Shown: piece after piece, positions 48,589 to 60,023 of the stretch
Layout: each line of letters begins with the position of its first letter
Numbering within the stretch: position 1 is the first letter of the stretch
Assembly (NCBI RefSeq): GCF_029867415.1
Contig: NW_026705209.1
Span: forward strand, 310,001-374,000
From: Vicia villosa
Lineage: Eukaryota > Streptophyta > Magnoliopsida > Fabales > Fabaceae
Direction of reading: 5' to 3'
DNA: 64,000 bases
Program-made: the position numbers and the translations under genes
Notes under the pieces: generated by a model
Told to the model about the DNA's origin: nothing
Databases searched by the model: none
Seen by the model: the letters and a program-made list of their open reading frames with translations, nothing else

Positions 48589-51514
48589 GTATTTTAATCT
48601 TGATAAGTAACAGTTCAAACTTGAGCTTGTTTTGAATACCCTTTGATTTTTTTTTTTATCTTACTTTTGCATTGTCTGAAAATATAAGGTTGATTCTTGT
48701 TTTTGTTTTTGTAGTTTTGTGTATAAGTAATTCATTTTCATAACTTGATCAGCATCTAAAGCTATAAAGCAATGTTTTAAAAACCGAACCAAACATCAAA
48801 TCAGCAGTTCATGTTCATCTGGTTGATTGTTCAGGTTTTTAAAACATTGGTAAGAAGTTGAAATTGTCTGAAAATACAAGGTTGATTCTTGTATTTTGTT
48901 TTTGTGATGAAGCATTTGTGTTGTAGAAGCTATGTGTTGTGTATGTAGAGTATTTCATTTTCATAACTTGATCAGCATCTAAAAGTTATAAGAAGCAATG
49001 TTTTAAAAACCGAACCAATCATCAAACCAGTTCAACTGGTTAATTGTTCCGGTTCGGTTTTTAAAACGTTGGTAAGAAGTTGAAATAGTCTGCTGAATTT
49101 CTGGTTATGTGAAGTTCTTAGCTCAATAAGGTTAATTTATAGAAAACTAGTATGTCAATTGATTCCTTGTTTGTTCCCTAGAGTTTAAAAGTGAGATTAT
49201 AGAGCAAATGTTTGGTTCTGCGGCGAAAAAAAATTGATTTTGAGTGGATTGATTCTGCGTGGCAGTTGATCATTTTCATGAATATTATTCGACATAGCGG
49301 TCTTAGGGAAATATCACTGAATATTTTGTTTTTTTGAGTGTATTTGCATGAGTTAGCATGTGAGATTTGAACGTCACGACGACTAAACTTAGGTCTATTT
49401 AACATGCTGCTGGTATGAATGAAGCAGGTTTCATCCATCTTACATTCAATCCTCCACTCTTCCGGAGACTTTTTTCCTCTTTTCATAGTAAAAGAGGGTT
49501 TTGATTCGACTTTCAATATGAATTCATCAATTTCTTTAAACCAAACATATTCTAGTGAGCATCAATTTCTTTCATCATGAAATTAGTCCCAATCCCTTGT
49601 CCTTATCTTTTGTTTTTAATTTTGTTTTTCGTTGTTTGAACGGTTTTTCAAATCATTAGCTTACCTTTGAATGTAGGATCAAGTTGAAGGCACAAAGTCA
49701 ACTATAATCGGCACAATTAGGAAGTGTCATTCCAAAGGTGGAGCAGTATCTGAAAATGTTGCGAAGTCACAGGATATACCTTCTGTTGGAAACGACCAGA
49801 CTCCCAAGGTTGTTATACGTTCCTTCCACAATCGATATTGAAATATTGTTTTCAACATTGTTAAATAGGCACTTTAGTGTAGTGAAATTTGAACGAATCT
49901 ATTGTCCTGAAATTTGTTTCAATTTACAACAGGCAAGGAAACCGTATACCATCACAAAACAAAGGGAGAAGTGGACTGAAGAAGAGCATCAAAAGTTCGT
50001 CGAGGCTTTGAAATTATATGGCCGCGGCTGGCGTCAAATTGAAGGTAAAATTTATGAACAAAATTTATTGAACTAATGTACAATAAATGATATTCCATGT
50101 ATTCAAGTTAGATATAAAGCCCTGTTAATCTTCATGCAGAACATATAGGATCTAAAACCGCAGTTCAGATTCGAAGCCATGCTCAAAAGTTTTTCTCTAA
50201 GGTTAATATATTTTATTTTAGTAGATAATTCTCACTTGTAAAATGAAGATTATATAAACATAGATGTAGATTTTTTTTATTGGACTTTAAAGGAAAGGAT
50301 TTTGATCATTGATACTTTAATTAATAACATAATTAACGCGATGATTTATTTTTCAGGTTGTGCGGGAACCTGAAGGCAGCGCTGAAAGTCCTATTCAGCC
50401 AATTGACATACCTCCTCCTCGGCCAAAGAGGAAACCTCTTCATCCATACCCTCGCAAATCAGTTGACTCTTTCAAAGGACAGTCCGTCCTAAATGAATCG
50501 GAAACATCTCCATCGATTAACCTGTCAGTTGCAGAAAACAACACTCAATCTCCAACCTCGGTACTATCTGCATTTGGTTCGGAAGCATTTGGGTCAGCAG
50601 CATTTTCTGAGCAGACTAACAGATGCCTTTCTCCGAACTCTTGTACCACCGAGATTCACCCAGTCAGCTTGTCGCCTCTTGAAAAAGAAAACGATTGCCA
50701 GACATCGAAATCCTCTGAGGAGGAAGAGAAAGGAACTCCAGCTTCAGTTCCTTTATCCACCGAATCAAAACCAATTACATGCACGGTATGACAATATGAT
50801 AAATTGCATGATGTTCTATGATTTTGCCAAACGGTACTATACTGATTTTGAAATTCTTTCGTGTTACGACAGAAGTTGGAGATTATTTCTTCGGAAGAAA
50901 CTCAATGTTTCAAGGAAGATGCTGCGGATATGCCACAGATCACTAGTATTAAGCTGTTTGGCAGAACAGTCTCTATGGTTGATACTCAGAAAACAATAAA
51001 GATCAAATCTGATGAAGCTGTTGAGAATGAGAAAGCTGGCATAGAAGAGGAATCAGAGAAACTTGTTACAGAACTATCACTAGGCATGTGTAGTGGTAAT
51101 TGTCAAAGTACGGAACAACCGAAGGAGAATCCGTGCGTCGGAGAATGCGCATCATCTTTACCATGTTGGAGTTTGTACCAAGGCCTTCCAGCTTTGAGCC
51201 TCAAGCCATGCAATCATCAGATTTTAAGTCCTGTGCCTGTCAGGCCTTGTTTGAAGGTAAGAACTCGAGAGGAGGAAAGTTCTTGTACCGGTTCTAATAC
51301 CGGATCGGTTTGTGACATGGAAAATCAAAGCAAGAACAATTCATCAGATACCGATGATACTCAAAGTAAAAAACATCATCATGAAGGAGTGTTCCTTAAG
51401 AAATCTGGAAGAGGGTTTGTACCATATAAAAGATGTGTATCTGAAAGAGACGAAAATTCTTTAATTGTTGGGTTGGAAGAAAGAGAAGGGCAAAGAGCTC
51501 GTGTGTGTTCATAG
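48577..51514 (+). CDS. RVE1: REVEILLE1/7-like SHAQKF MYB transcription factor
   Basis: Coding exons are 48577-48588, 49677-49808, 49933-50044, 50140-50201, 50357-50785 and 50873-51514. All have GT...AG borders and joined phases, giving 462 residues. A single MYB repeat spans about residues 57-106, with Trp62 and Trp81 and SHAQKF at 98-103, the signature of the CCA1/LHY/REVEILLE family. A Pro-rich PPPRPKRKPLHPYPRK motif follows and a C-terminal GRGFVPYKRC motif is kept, placing it with RVE1/RVE2/RVE7 rather than RVE8. Family members bind evening-element-type DNA in the nucleus and link the clock to growth and auxin output. The first coding exon has only four codons (MEFK), supported by splice phase and the ATG context. 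It is longer than the Arabidopsis relatives (about 370-390 residues), mainly in the Ser-rich centre. It looks intact. RVE1 versus RVE7 is not settled. Confidence 0.92.
48677..49082 (+). repeat. Intronic tandem duplication carrying a small MITE
   Basis: Within intron 2, 'tataaggttgattcttg' (48685) recurs as 'tacaaggttgattcttg' about 190 bp later, and 'cataacttgatcagcatcta' occurs twice. Each copy contains a short foldback (48770-48850 and 48996-49071) with ends CAATGTTTTAAAAACCGAAC and the inverse, resembling hAT-type MITE ends. The second copy has ~30 bp extra. Confidence 0.75.
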
Positions 51515-51924
51515 CTTTCTATTCAATTCTTTTTCAATTTTCATTGTGGTTGTCAAAGAAAAAAGTTGCTGAGAATAAGGAACTGATTTTTGGTAGCTGT
51601 GATCTAATTGTTTCTGATTGTTAAGTATCTCAGATTTTCAATTCTTTTTGCAATGTTTTGTAATATGAATATTGTCCATTTGATGTCTAATAATTCTTCT
51701 GATGTTTCATTTTACATAGGCACACATACCAGCAAATTTCTTGTTATGTTGTGTGTTCAATATTTTTCTTCCATTTTTTGGCATCTTTACGTCTCTATAG
51801 TTGCATTGCATTGTTGGATCAATGATTAAGGTCCTTGAAGGAAGCATAAGGTTTTCTGTTATGACAATTTGCTATAGAAATCCAAGGACATGCAGGTGAA
51901 TTAATTTCAGTGTTGAGTGCTGGC
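51515..51924 (+). other. 3' UTR and intergenic sequence of the MYB gene
   Basis: Transcribed-looking sequence without an open frame. No unambiguous AATAAA is seen; the T-rich stretch near 51640-51670 may include the polyadenylation region. Confidence 0.45.
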
Positions 51925-52376
51925 CAGTGTTTTAAAAAAGGGTCCGCAGCCACGAAAACGGCGCGACAAAACAGTATCGCATCGTTATCACCGTTGGGCT
52001 TTAAAAAAATGGTCTGCAACCGCAAAAATGGCCGTGACAAAATAGTTATTATCATTTTTATGTAAAATAACAAATTGTGGTTAATTCACACGAACACTCC
52101 TACATTGATTGAAATTGCAAAAGGTTTTTGCAAAACCCTTTACCCGACTGTTTTTTAAAACCCAACCGTAACGCGACCCGGCCAAACAGTTATTATCGTT
52201 TTTATGTTAAAGAACAAATTGTGGTTAATTCATCGACACTCCTACACTAATTGAAATTGCAAAAGGTTTTTGCGAAACCCTTTACCCCGACCGTTTTCTA
52301 AAACCCGACCGTGACGCGACCCGACCGCTTTTTAAAACCCAACAGTGATACTACCCCACCGCTTTTTAAAACCCTG
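51925..52376. mobile_element. hAT-like MITE with internal duplication
   Basis: The ends are CAGTGTTTTAAAAAA and the inverted CAGGGTTTTAAAAAG. Inside, 'acaaattgtggttaattca', 'gaaattgcaaaaggtttttg' and 'cgacc...gacgcgacccg' occur twice with a ~140-bp period. No convincing target duplication. It sits between the two convergent genes. Confidence 0.65.
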
Positions 52377-52568
52377 GCTGACGGTTACCATAGCAAACTT
52401 GTATATCTGGATTCATAATCTTGTATACATTATGTTTCATAACAATGATCTGATAAGGACAATGTTACTATCCTGCATAAAGTTTAGATCAACACTTCAA
52501 ATACATTAATTAACATCTGTAAAAATTTATTACACAAGTAAATAATGTAGTGTGGAACTTTACTATCA
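52377..52568. other. 3' flank of the RRM gene
   Basis: Presumed 3' UTR of the minus-strand gene. No other feature seen. Confidence 0.4.
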
Positions 52569-54362
52569 CTACATAGTGTTCTGTTTGAATCTTTGTCGCA
52601 GCTCTGATTTTGGTTTGGCGATTTCCACAAATATGACTCTACCATCCAGGAACTGTAAAAGTGTTTCCAATCTTGTCAAACATAGCTTAAAACATAGTCG
52701 TTATCAAATTGAAAGTCAAATCATGAATCACAACACTTATGTTTTCAAATCATAAAGATACATTGCTAATAAAATGTAGCAAGTATGAAGAACAAAGTTA
52801 AAAGACAGATTCAAATTTGCAGCGGTAGAGCATCAAGATAATAGTCGAAACATCAAAATCATACCTTTCCATGCATTCCTTCTATAGCCTTGTTGGATTC
52901 CTCTTCGGTTTCGTAGCGAAGGAAAGCAAACCCTCTTGGTCTATTCGCAATTTTATCCATCACAAGATTGACTGTTCATAGTTAAGTCAATACTTCAATA
53001 GAAATGAAAACCGTCGCTAAGCAATCAATTAAAACCGGCAAATGAATGATGTATGATAAACTTCAAATTTAAGTTGTAATCAAATTACTATACAGAGTAC
53101 AAACAAAGAAGTACATGTTGAAATTTTCTGTTACCTTCCACGAGTTGACCAAAATTCTTAAATGCATTTCGTAAGCTCTCTTCCGTTGTACCAAATGATA
53201 GCCCTTAAAGAAACATGAAAACAACATGTGTAAAGCTAATGTAAGAAAATATGTATATAAGCAGTCACATATCAAAGAATTCCAAAACAAGAGTAATCAC
53301 AGAAGATAACCAATGAAACTCAGTACAGATAAGATGCTTACATGATTTACAAAGGCTCAAATCATGTCACCTTTTAAGAAGTTGCTTCACTAAGTGTGTT
53401 TTTGATTTATCTTTTGAAAGAGGCAAGATGTAAAATTGATTTTGGAATGATTTTAAGTTGTTTGGTTATTCTAAAGTAGAATTGATTTTGTCTCTAATAT
53501 TGATTCTACTTGAAGTTACAATTTGTAATTTTTGAGTTTAAACGAGATTTTTATACTGAAATTTGTAATTCAAGTCACTTTTACATAAATGTATCCAAAC
53601 ATAAATTATTTTTCATCTAACTCACTTTTTAATCCCGAATCAATTCTACAAAATCAATTCACTCATTCATTATCAATTATCCTCTGTGTAGAACCAAGCA
53701 TAAACATTGTTACTAGTAAAAGAAAATAGAATACACCCCTTAAAAGATTAACAGTTGAAACCAAAAATCAAACATAAGAAATTGCCAAATTAACTACAGC
53801 TGAATTATGTCCAAAACTTTACACCCAATATCATGAATCCAAACACAACAAATAAGAATTCCCTCAACAAAACTCTCCCATTGTTACAAAGAAGTAAAAC
53901 TGTTAATATAGATTAAAACCACAACCCAATTGGGGCAAGACTTTTCAAAGGAAAAAACAAAAGTTCCAATCTTTATCAAACGTAATCAAATTCTAGATTA
54001 ATTAAATGATAAAAATAATAAAAGGGTGAAAAGGGTAAAATCATTGACCACTTACCACTGACATATAGCTTAGTTGAAGAAGAAGTAGAAGAGGGTGTAT
54101 TATTGGAAGATGAGGATTCAGAAGCAGGAGGAAGACAAGCCAATACAGAACGACTACTTCTGTTTCTGAGTGATTTTGATGATGGAAATGGGTTTGTTGT
54201 GTGGTTGGTTTGTGAGAAGTTGAGATGAAGTTTATGATTTTGGGTCTTAATTTTGGAGTTGAGAGTGAAAGTATTTGAATTTGTTGAGTGTAATGAAGGA
54301 AGAGAAAGAGAAGGTACTCCAACAATAATGTTAGCCATAGTAGCAGTGGCGGGATTAACCAT
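52569..54362 (-). CDS. Single-RRM organelle RNA-binding protein, ORRM6-like
   Basis: Minus-strand exons are 54362-54056, 53203-53135, 52971-52865 and 52652-52569. Phases join cleanly, giving 188 residues. Residues 1 to ~95 are Ser/Thr/Asn-rich and poor in acidic residues, as in a plastid transit peptide. One RRM follows: RNP2 LYVSGL at 99-104 and RNP1 RGFAFLRY at 138-145, ending with GRVIFVE. The tail is short and basic (KQNTM end). The RRM and layout fit plant organelle RRM proteins such as Arabidopsis ORRM6, which acts in chloroplast RNA editing; this is inferred from memory of the family. A second in-frame ATG at 54338 (MANIIVG) also has good context and would give 180 residues; the first ATG was chosen. 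It lies tail to tail with the MYB gene. Intron 1 contains a MITE-like insert. Confidence 0.88.
53380..53705. mobile_element. MITE-like insert in intron 1 of the RRM gene
   Basis: The block from 'gttgcttcactaagtgtg' to 'tgtgtagaaccaagcataa' has weakly complementary ends (TGCTT...CTA...CACAG) and internal 'aattgattttg' and 'caaaatcaatt' that are inverted. Superfamily and exact limits are unclear. Confidence 0.45.
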
Positions 54363-54623
54363 TTCTTCTACAATGCCGATAAAATTGAGGGGGAGTAAAG
54401 TTTTTTGCTTATATGGGCCGGAACAAATAGGGCTTCAAAATTTGGGAGAAAAACTCTAAATTGAGGGCCCTACTTTTCACCCCTCCTTTTGTTTCAAAAA
54501 GCAGATTGTTTAACACATCCAATGAGAACTCATACATTTGGAGAAATTTTGAAATAATTCTCAAATTGCACTTAATACACTGTCATATCTAGAACTCGCT
54601 GAAGCTAAAGTTAAAAAAAAAAA
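54363..54623. other. 5' flank of the RRM gene
   Basis: This is the probable promoter of the minus-strand RRM gene. On the minus strand a TATA-like element could lie near 54408 ('tatatgggcc' on +, i.e. GGCCCATATA); GGCCCA is frequent in promoters of plant housekeeping and organelle-biogenesis genes. Only about 260 bp separate the gene from the PMD element. Confidence 0.45.
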
Positions 54624-54718
54624 GAATTTCTTTGTAGACCTCCTTATAGGGAGAACCTCTAGCGAAAACTCAAAAATATCTCTATTTTGGAATTTTTTTT
54701 CTTCTGATTTTTTCAAAA

Positions 54719-54826
54719 TTCGGAAATACATCTCCGAAAATATCAAATGGGGGGTGTTTTCGGAGATGCATTTCCGAAAACACCTTTTTCACATTTTTGG
54801 GTGTTTTCGGAGATACATCTCCGAAA
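54719..54826. repeat. Left array of 22-bp palindromes (three copies)
   Basis: Copies at 54719-54740, 54757-54780 and 54804-54826 follow the form TTTCGGA[AG]AT[AG]CATYTCCGAAA. Each can form a near-perfect hairpin. Confidence 0.9.
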
Positions 54827-55049
54827 TATGCAAAAATTGTTTTTTTTAAACAATGTTTAGTACCGTATTTTTAATTAAACAGCAACGCTTGAAGTAAACA
54901 GTGCTTGATATAAATAAAATATAATCCAAATAAAATAAGCATAAAATACTAATATTATATACAATTAATAGTGTACGAAAGTGTAATGTACGTAAATGTC
55001 AAGAAATACAAGCCGAATACAATAAAGTAAAAAAAAAAACCGGAACCCC

Positions 55050-57057
55050 CTAATGAGTATGCCTAACCCTAACGCTCTGGGACCTCCTCTGTCTGGTATA
55101 TGCCGCTGCACCGCCAGCGTCACCGACCATCCTCTCCACGAATGCAACCGCCTCTGGACCGCTCTGCGCGATGATACCTCGGTCTAATGCGTTCCGCCCA
55201 AGCATCTCTATCCGCTGGCATATCGGTAGGACATCAGTGGCATGGTCATCCTCAGCCTGCTGGTTCTCCAAGATCTCCTCATATGCTGGCCTAGGAGATC
55301 CGGGAGCATCGAGTGTCATCAGAGGATGTAACATCCGATAGAACCATGTCACGTACCCCTCTACACAATGCCATTCCCGGGACCAAATGATGCGCCCAGT
55401 CCTCAAATATAGCAGTGAGCTCCACTCGGGTAACTGTGTCAGGAGCAGCCTCAAATGGTGACCTCGGTATCATCTGCACACGTCCAAACTGCCTCATGCA
55501 CCACTCCGACAGATGCCTCACCATGGTGTTGGCCCTGCATGTCAACCAGCCAGAGTATAACGCGATGCGGTCAAATGGGACAACAGCAGTGTAGTCACTG
55601 AATGGCGTCTAACAAATGTCATCGTGAGCTGTGCGGTCGATGTACCCGCGATATAGTCCCACTGCGTTGTCCCCCCTTTGGAGAACGTATCGGGCGGCCC
55701 TAGATAAAGCGTCATCGTATGCAGAATCAATGGCGAAGCCGTGGATGCGGGGGGAAGTAGGAGATGATCCAGCCCTGAAACACAAACACGATAATGTATT
55801 AAAAATAAATACGAACCATAAATAAATGTATAATAATTAAAAGGAAATGTACCGTCAAGAGTGTGGCAGATCCAGTCAACTGTCTGGTCCTCCAGTTGGA
55901 GGCTTCATTCAGCCTTTGGTATAGGTATACCAGAATAGCTGACCCCCAGTTCCACTGGTGAATGGTAGTCAGGTCCATACAGAAGTGGAGATAAGTCACG
56001 TTGACGTAGGTTGCACTCTTGTCCATAAAGACTACAATGCCGACCAAGAACATGAACCAGCACCGGAGAGCGCAGACACGGTGATACTCCGTAAAAAGCT
56101 CGTCCCCCTCTTGCTCGGACTCGGCCGCTGCCACCAAGTGGTTCTCATACAACTCTCTCAAGCTGGAGAACCGGATATGGGTCCATTCGTCATCCGACAC
56201 TCAAAATCAGCCATGTGTGGGTCCATACTTAGATAGTCGACCATCCACTCGATCGCCTCGACCCCCTGTATCTGGGAATGATGCAACAGTCTTTTGGGAA
56301 TGGTGCAACAATCTCCCTCTGATCGGCAGGTGGAGCAGACAATGAACATCGTTCAAGGTGACCGTCAACTCCCCAACCGGTAAGTGGAAAGAAGACGTCT
56401 CCCTATGCCACAGCTCCACGAATGCCCCCTGCATACCGTGGCTGATAGTGGTGTACTCAGTCATGCACAACCCACCGAGTTCGGGAGCAGTCACCACATC
56501 ATTAAACCACTGCGCCTCTGGTTTAAACAGATCAAAAATCTTCCGTGCGTGGTTCACCATTTTTAGCATCGCCCTTTCCTGTTACAACAAAAACAAAAAC
56601 AAAAAAGATTGTTAATTAGACCGTGAAGAAAATGTGAAATAAAAAGCTAAATAAAAAACGATTAAATAATAAAGTCGGTTAAATTAAAAAAGTACCTCTC
56701 CCTCCCAGACACGTCGAGCGACGTGCTCGTGGTAGGAAATCAGCACGGAAGTGTTCCTATGACCCCCCAGGAAGCCATCCTCCTCCTCCTCCCCGTGCGG
56801 AGGTCAGCATCAGGTATCCCCTTATCATCCTGGTATCTCACCCCCTCCTCCTCCTCCCGTACCTCTTGCTGTCGGGAAGAAGACACCTGAGCCAGCCGAC
56901 TCCTCGATCTAGACGAGGAACCAACCTCATCCATTTGGACGGATACTCGTACTCTACCCCGTCCCTGTGTCGCTGCCAGCTGTAACGCTCGTTCGCGTCT
57001 AGCCGACGCTGTCTGAGTTTCTCTACCCTGTCTGAGTCGTGCGGGGTTGCCTGCCAT
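55050..57057 (-). pseudogene. Plant mobile domain (MAIN/MAIL-like) pseudogene
   Basis: Exons on the minus strand: 57057-56696 (start MAGNPARLRQGRETQ), 56578-55853 and 55774-55050 (end RRSQSVRVRHTH), with GT...AG introns between. PMD motifs are clear: 'RKIFDLFKPEAQWFND', 'WHRETSSFHLPVGELTVTL' and 'DVHCLLHLPIRG' early, 'EWNWG'-type QWNWGSAILVYLYQ in the middle, then GWIIS and LPICQRIEMLGR near the end. It is broken: a frameshift in the (GGA)n tract near 56790, another at a ~22-bp duplication of 'ctgttgcatcattccca' (56282-56315), one near 56180, an in-frame stop near 55617, and a frameshift near 55370. Intact family members act in genome stability and transposon silencing; this copy cannot make a full protein. 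Confidence 0.88.
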
Positions 57058-57126
57058 TTTCTCGAAAAAATTGAATTCCATAAGAATGCGAAACAATCAA
57101 GAAAATAAAAAACATTTCTGGGTATA

Positions 57127-57689
57127 TTTCGGAAGTACATTTCCGAAACTGGTCAGGGAGGTGTTTTCGGAAATGCACTTCCGAAACCCCCTGCGACACC
57201 ATTTTTGTAGAACTTCAAAACCTTGCCCTAAGTGCATCAAAATTCTATTTTTCCTATCTAAATATATTCAGTGACATATAATAACTTAAATGTACTACAT
57301 TATACTAATTTCTAACACCCCTAATATCAATTTCAATCTTAAATTGAAGTTTGGAAAACTTACAAATTTGAGGTGTTGTTGGAGGTGCTTTAGAAGTGGT
57401 CTATGAGTCTTTGGAGTAGCCTTTGATGGTCTTTGAAGTTGCCTTTGGTGTTTGTGCAAATGATTGAGAAGTAATTTGGAGTGTTTGAAAGATTTAGGGT
57501 AAATTAAAACGGGGGGAAGCTGTTTTGTTTAAACAGCAAAACGCGCATTATTTTGGAAATGCATTTTCGAAATGTTGTTTTCGGAAATGTATTTCTGAAA
57601 TAGTTTTTTTACGTAATAAAAAGGTGATTTCGGAAATGCATCTCCGAAATCACTTTTTTTTTTCCACTTCGGAGATGCATTTCCGAAAT
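57127..57689. repeat. Right array of 22-bp palindromes (six copies)
   Basis: Copies at 57127-57148, 57164-57186, 57552-57572, 57578-57600, 57628-57650 and 57668-57689 follow the same consensus as the left array. The first two are in the leader just upstream of the pseudogene start. Confidence 0.9.
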
Positions 57690-57754
57690 AAAAGGGCATT
57701 TAAGGAATTTCAACGAGGGTGGCCAAGAAAGATGGGAGGTCAATAAAGAAATTC

Positions 57755-58200
57755 TAAAAAAATTCATATTTTAGAATCTGTATAATAAATTACGAAGATT
57801 GAACCCCGAACACGCTTAATACATTACATATATTACTAATTCATAACACATTATTTTAAAATATTTTAGTTTTAAATTCAGTACAGAGATTGAAATCCAA
57901 ACGCTTTTCCTCTCTCTTTCCATTTTCATCAATACTATACTAAGAAAAGTAATGCCTTTGTTAATTACATCCTAATCACATATTAATCCATAGATTAGTT
58001 TCATTTTAAGGATAAAACTGTCATTACAATTAAATTGAATTTGTCATTAATGTATTAAGTATTTTCATTAATTACTTTTGATGTTTTTAGGTATTTTATG
58101 CTGCAGACACAATCATCACATAAGCTGCTGCATCTATTCAGTTTCCAAAAAACATGCATAATTAACATTTGCAGTGAAAAACGTAAAGCCGTCTGTTTGG
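57755..58200. other. Spacer, possibly promoter of the locus to the right
   Basis: AT-rich, with a few CT-rich stretches. No repeat or frame recognised. Confidence 0.45.
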
Positions 58201-59220
58201 TTTCCAAGTAAGTTGTATGCATTTATTTTTTTTGTTCTTCCCCTCATTTCATCCAAATATATTGATACGACACATAAAATATAATGCATATAATTGTTCC
58301 CTGACCTCTTCTTCTCATTCTTTCACAATCTACCAAGTCTCTTTCACTCTTCCATTAACAAGCACCGGCGGTGGTGATTTCGGTGCCGTTTCGGTGAACG
58401 GCCGGAGGGAGATCGATTGGAGATCCGCACCGGTGCCGGAGGATGGTCTGTTGCGGCTTTGTGGAGGTGGGAGATTCAGTGCGTCTTGGTTGCTTCGTCA
58501 TACTTCTTGGCGTCTCGGTCTAAAAATTCATGTGATCGAAGCTGTAGGGAATCTGGATCTGCTTTTGCGGCGGAACGGAGATATGGTGGGTCGCGACCTC
58601 GAGACGCCATCAGAGACAGTTGCTGTGCAAAGTGAGGTGCGCGGTCGGACTGGTGTTCTGCGGATCTGGACCGTGACTTTTTCTTCCTTTTCTTTTCCTC
58701 TATTTTCGTTACTGAGTTGCTGTTTTTAAACTACCTGTGATTTCCTTGTGAATGTAGAAGGCAAATCAGAAGCATGTTGGATTTTGATGCCTTTCTTGCG
58801 GAAGAGAGTTTGGATTTTGGAGGAGACTGAGATTAAGAATCAAATGCACCGGTTGAGTTCGCCAACGGCCGTACGGCGTCTTGCAGAGAGTCCGGCACAG
58901 GTGGGAGCTGTTCTTTTATTTATTTCCTTCGTTCTTCTTCAATCTGTAACAAGAAGGAAAAAAAATTGTTGCAAATTATAACAGTTGTTGAATTTGTTTG
59001 GATTAGCTCTGATTGTAATTTGGTTTAGTGTAATGTGTTAACGAATACGATGTTAGATTTTAACTTTTCTTGCAGGTTTGTGTGGAGTGTCAATAAGGGT
59101 GTCGTTGATAAATTGTTTACTTGGTGATGATGGTGAATCAAGGTGTTAAATCTTAATAAATTGTTTACTTGGTGATGATGGTGAATCAAGGTGTTAAATC
59201 TTAATAAATTGTTTACTTGG
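58201..59220 (+). other. Gene-like spliced locus, interrupted by the solo LTR
   Basis: From about 58360 the sequence becomes GC-rich and codon-like. A frame from 58217 (170 codons) includes GGGDFGAVSVNGRREIDW, while the best-looking frame may be another. Donor-like 'aaag|tgaggt' or 'gtgcaaag|tg' near 58630, an acceptor 'tgaatgtag' at 58757, a donor 'cacag|gtggga' near 58901, and an acceptor 'ttcttgcag' near 59096 suggest three exons. I do not recognise the product. It could be a captured gene fragment, a lineage-specific gene or a long non-coding RNA. The Ogre-type solo LTR begins inside or just after the last exon. Confidence 0.4.
59107..59220 (+). repeat. 48-bp tandem repeat, about 2.4 copies, at the LTR target site
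   Basis: The unit 'aataaattgtttacttggtg' continues 'atgatggtgaatcaaggtgt' and recurs. The last copy ends with CTTGG, which became the LTR target duplication. Confidence 0.9.
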
Positions 59221-59754
59221 TGTTATACCCCAAAATTTGCCCACATATTTTTCAAGAAAACTCCAATCTGAAAATTAAGAGTCTCATATAATTATGGATT
59301 ATTTCAACAAATATCCTGACATATGAAATACTTAGTTTTTAGAATTTTTCTTATACAGTAATTTGGCTTGCAGTTGAATTTATTCTTACGCAAACGCCAA
59401 ATACTGTTTATTACTTCACACATGCTATTTATTTATTTACAGATAAATAGTACTGACACAATTGGTACAGAGTTAAATCTTTTTGCAGGCGCAGAATCAG
59501 GAAACTCAGACTGTACTGGTAACAAGTAGATTATTATTATCTTTTGTTTCCCACTAATTTTTGTACTATATTTCATTATTTTCAAAAATCTTTTCAAATC
59601 TCTTTTTCAAAAATCAAATCCTAACTTTATTCTCTACATCTCTCTTTTTTTCCCAACACTATCATACACTTTCTTTCAAATCTTATTTCCACTCAATTTT
59701 TTCTTTTGTACGGAATCACATCATTCCCCAACGTCTCTATCCTTCTTGCCATTC

Positions 59755-59762
59755 TATAAATA
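59755..59762 (+). promoter_or_regulatory. TATA box of the embedded gene-like segment
   Basis: TATAAATA lies about 95 bp upstream of the 55-codon frame. The leader after it is CA/TC-rich, like plant 5' UTRs. The segment is extra relative to the related LTR, so this promoter is additional to the LTR's own. Confidence 0.6.
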
Positions 59763-59855
59763 CCTCTCATTTTCTTCCATAAAATCTCACATCAAATTCC
59801 AACTCATCTTTCAAATTCCTACCTCATATCTATTTTCTCTTCTCCCCTGACAAGA

Positions 59856-60023
59856 ATGGCAAAGTGGATAGAGACACTATTTCTTACAGTCATCACCATT
59901 GCTACGGTGATCATGACTTTCTTCTGCCTGCATAGTCCTGAAGAGTGTGGACCTGCAATGGTTGCACTCCCAATCATCTACATGTTATTGTTCATAGCAT
60001 GGGTCATTAACCGTCATTCTTAA
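59856..60023 (+). CDS. 55-residue two-helix membrane microprotein in the LTR
   Basis: The frame begins MAKWIETLFLTVITIATV and ends WVINRHS, stopping at TAA 60021-60023. Two hydrophobic segments (about residues 5-24 and 35-51) are separated by a short polar loop with Cys24 and Cys31 (LHSPEECGP). The start context AAGAATGGC is favourable, with A at -4 and G at +4. A TATA box and an untranslated leader precede it. The family is not recognised. It lies in an 880-bp segment missing from the LTR at 1-1372. It may be a captured host gene, a retrotransposon accessory frame, or chance; translation is not shown. Confidence 0.5.
   Translation: MAKWIETLFLTVITIATVIMTFFCLHSPEECGPAMVALPIIYMLLFIAWVINRHS

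Larger units (their letters stand above)
54624..57754 (-). mobile_element. TIR element carrying a plant mobile domain pseudogene
   Basis: The ends match as inverted repeats: GAATTTCTTTGTAGACCTCC on the left and GAATTTCTTTATTGACCTCC on the complement of the right. The flanks are A-rich ('taaaaaaaaaaa' and 'taaaaaaat'), so an 8-9-bp target duplication is possible but not provable. Inside both ends are arrays of a 22-bp palindrome. The only coding remnant is the PMD gene; no transposase is seen. Size about 3.13 kb. PMD genes are known both as host genes (MAIN/MAIL) and as passengers of Mutator-like elements, which fits here. Confidence 0.65.
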
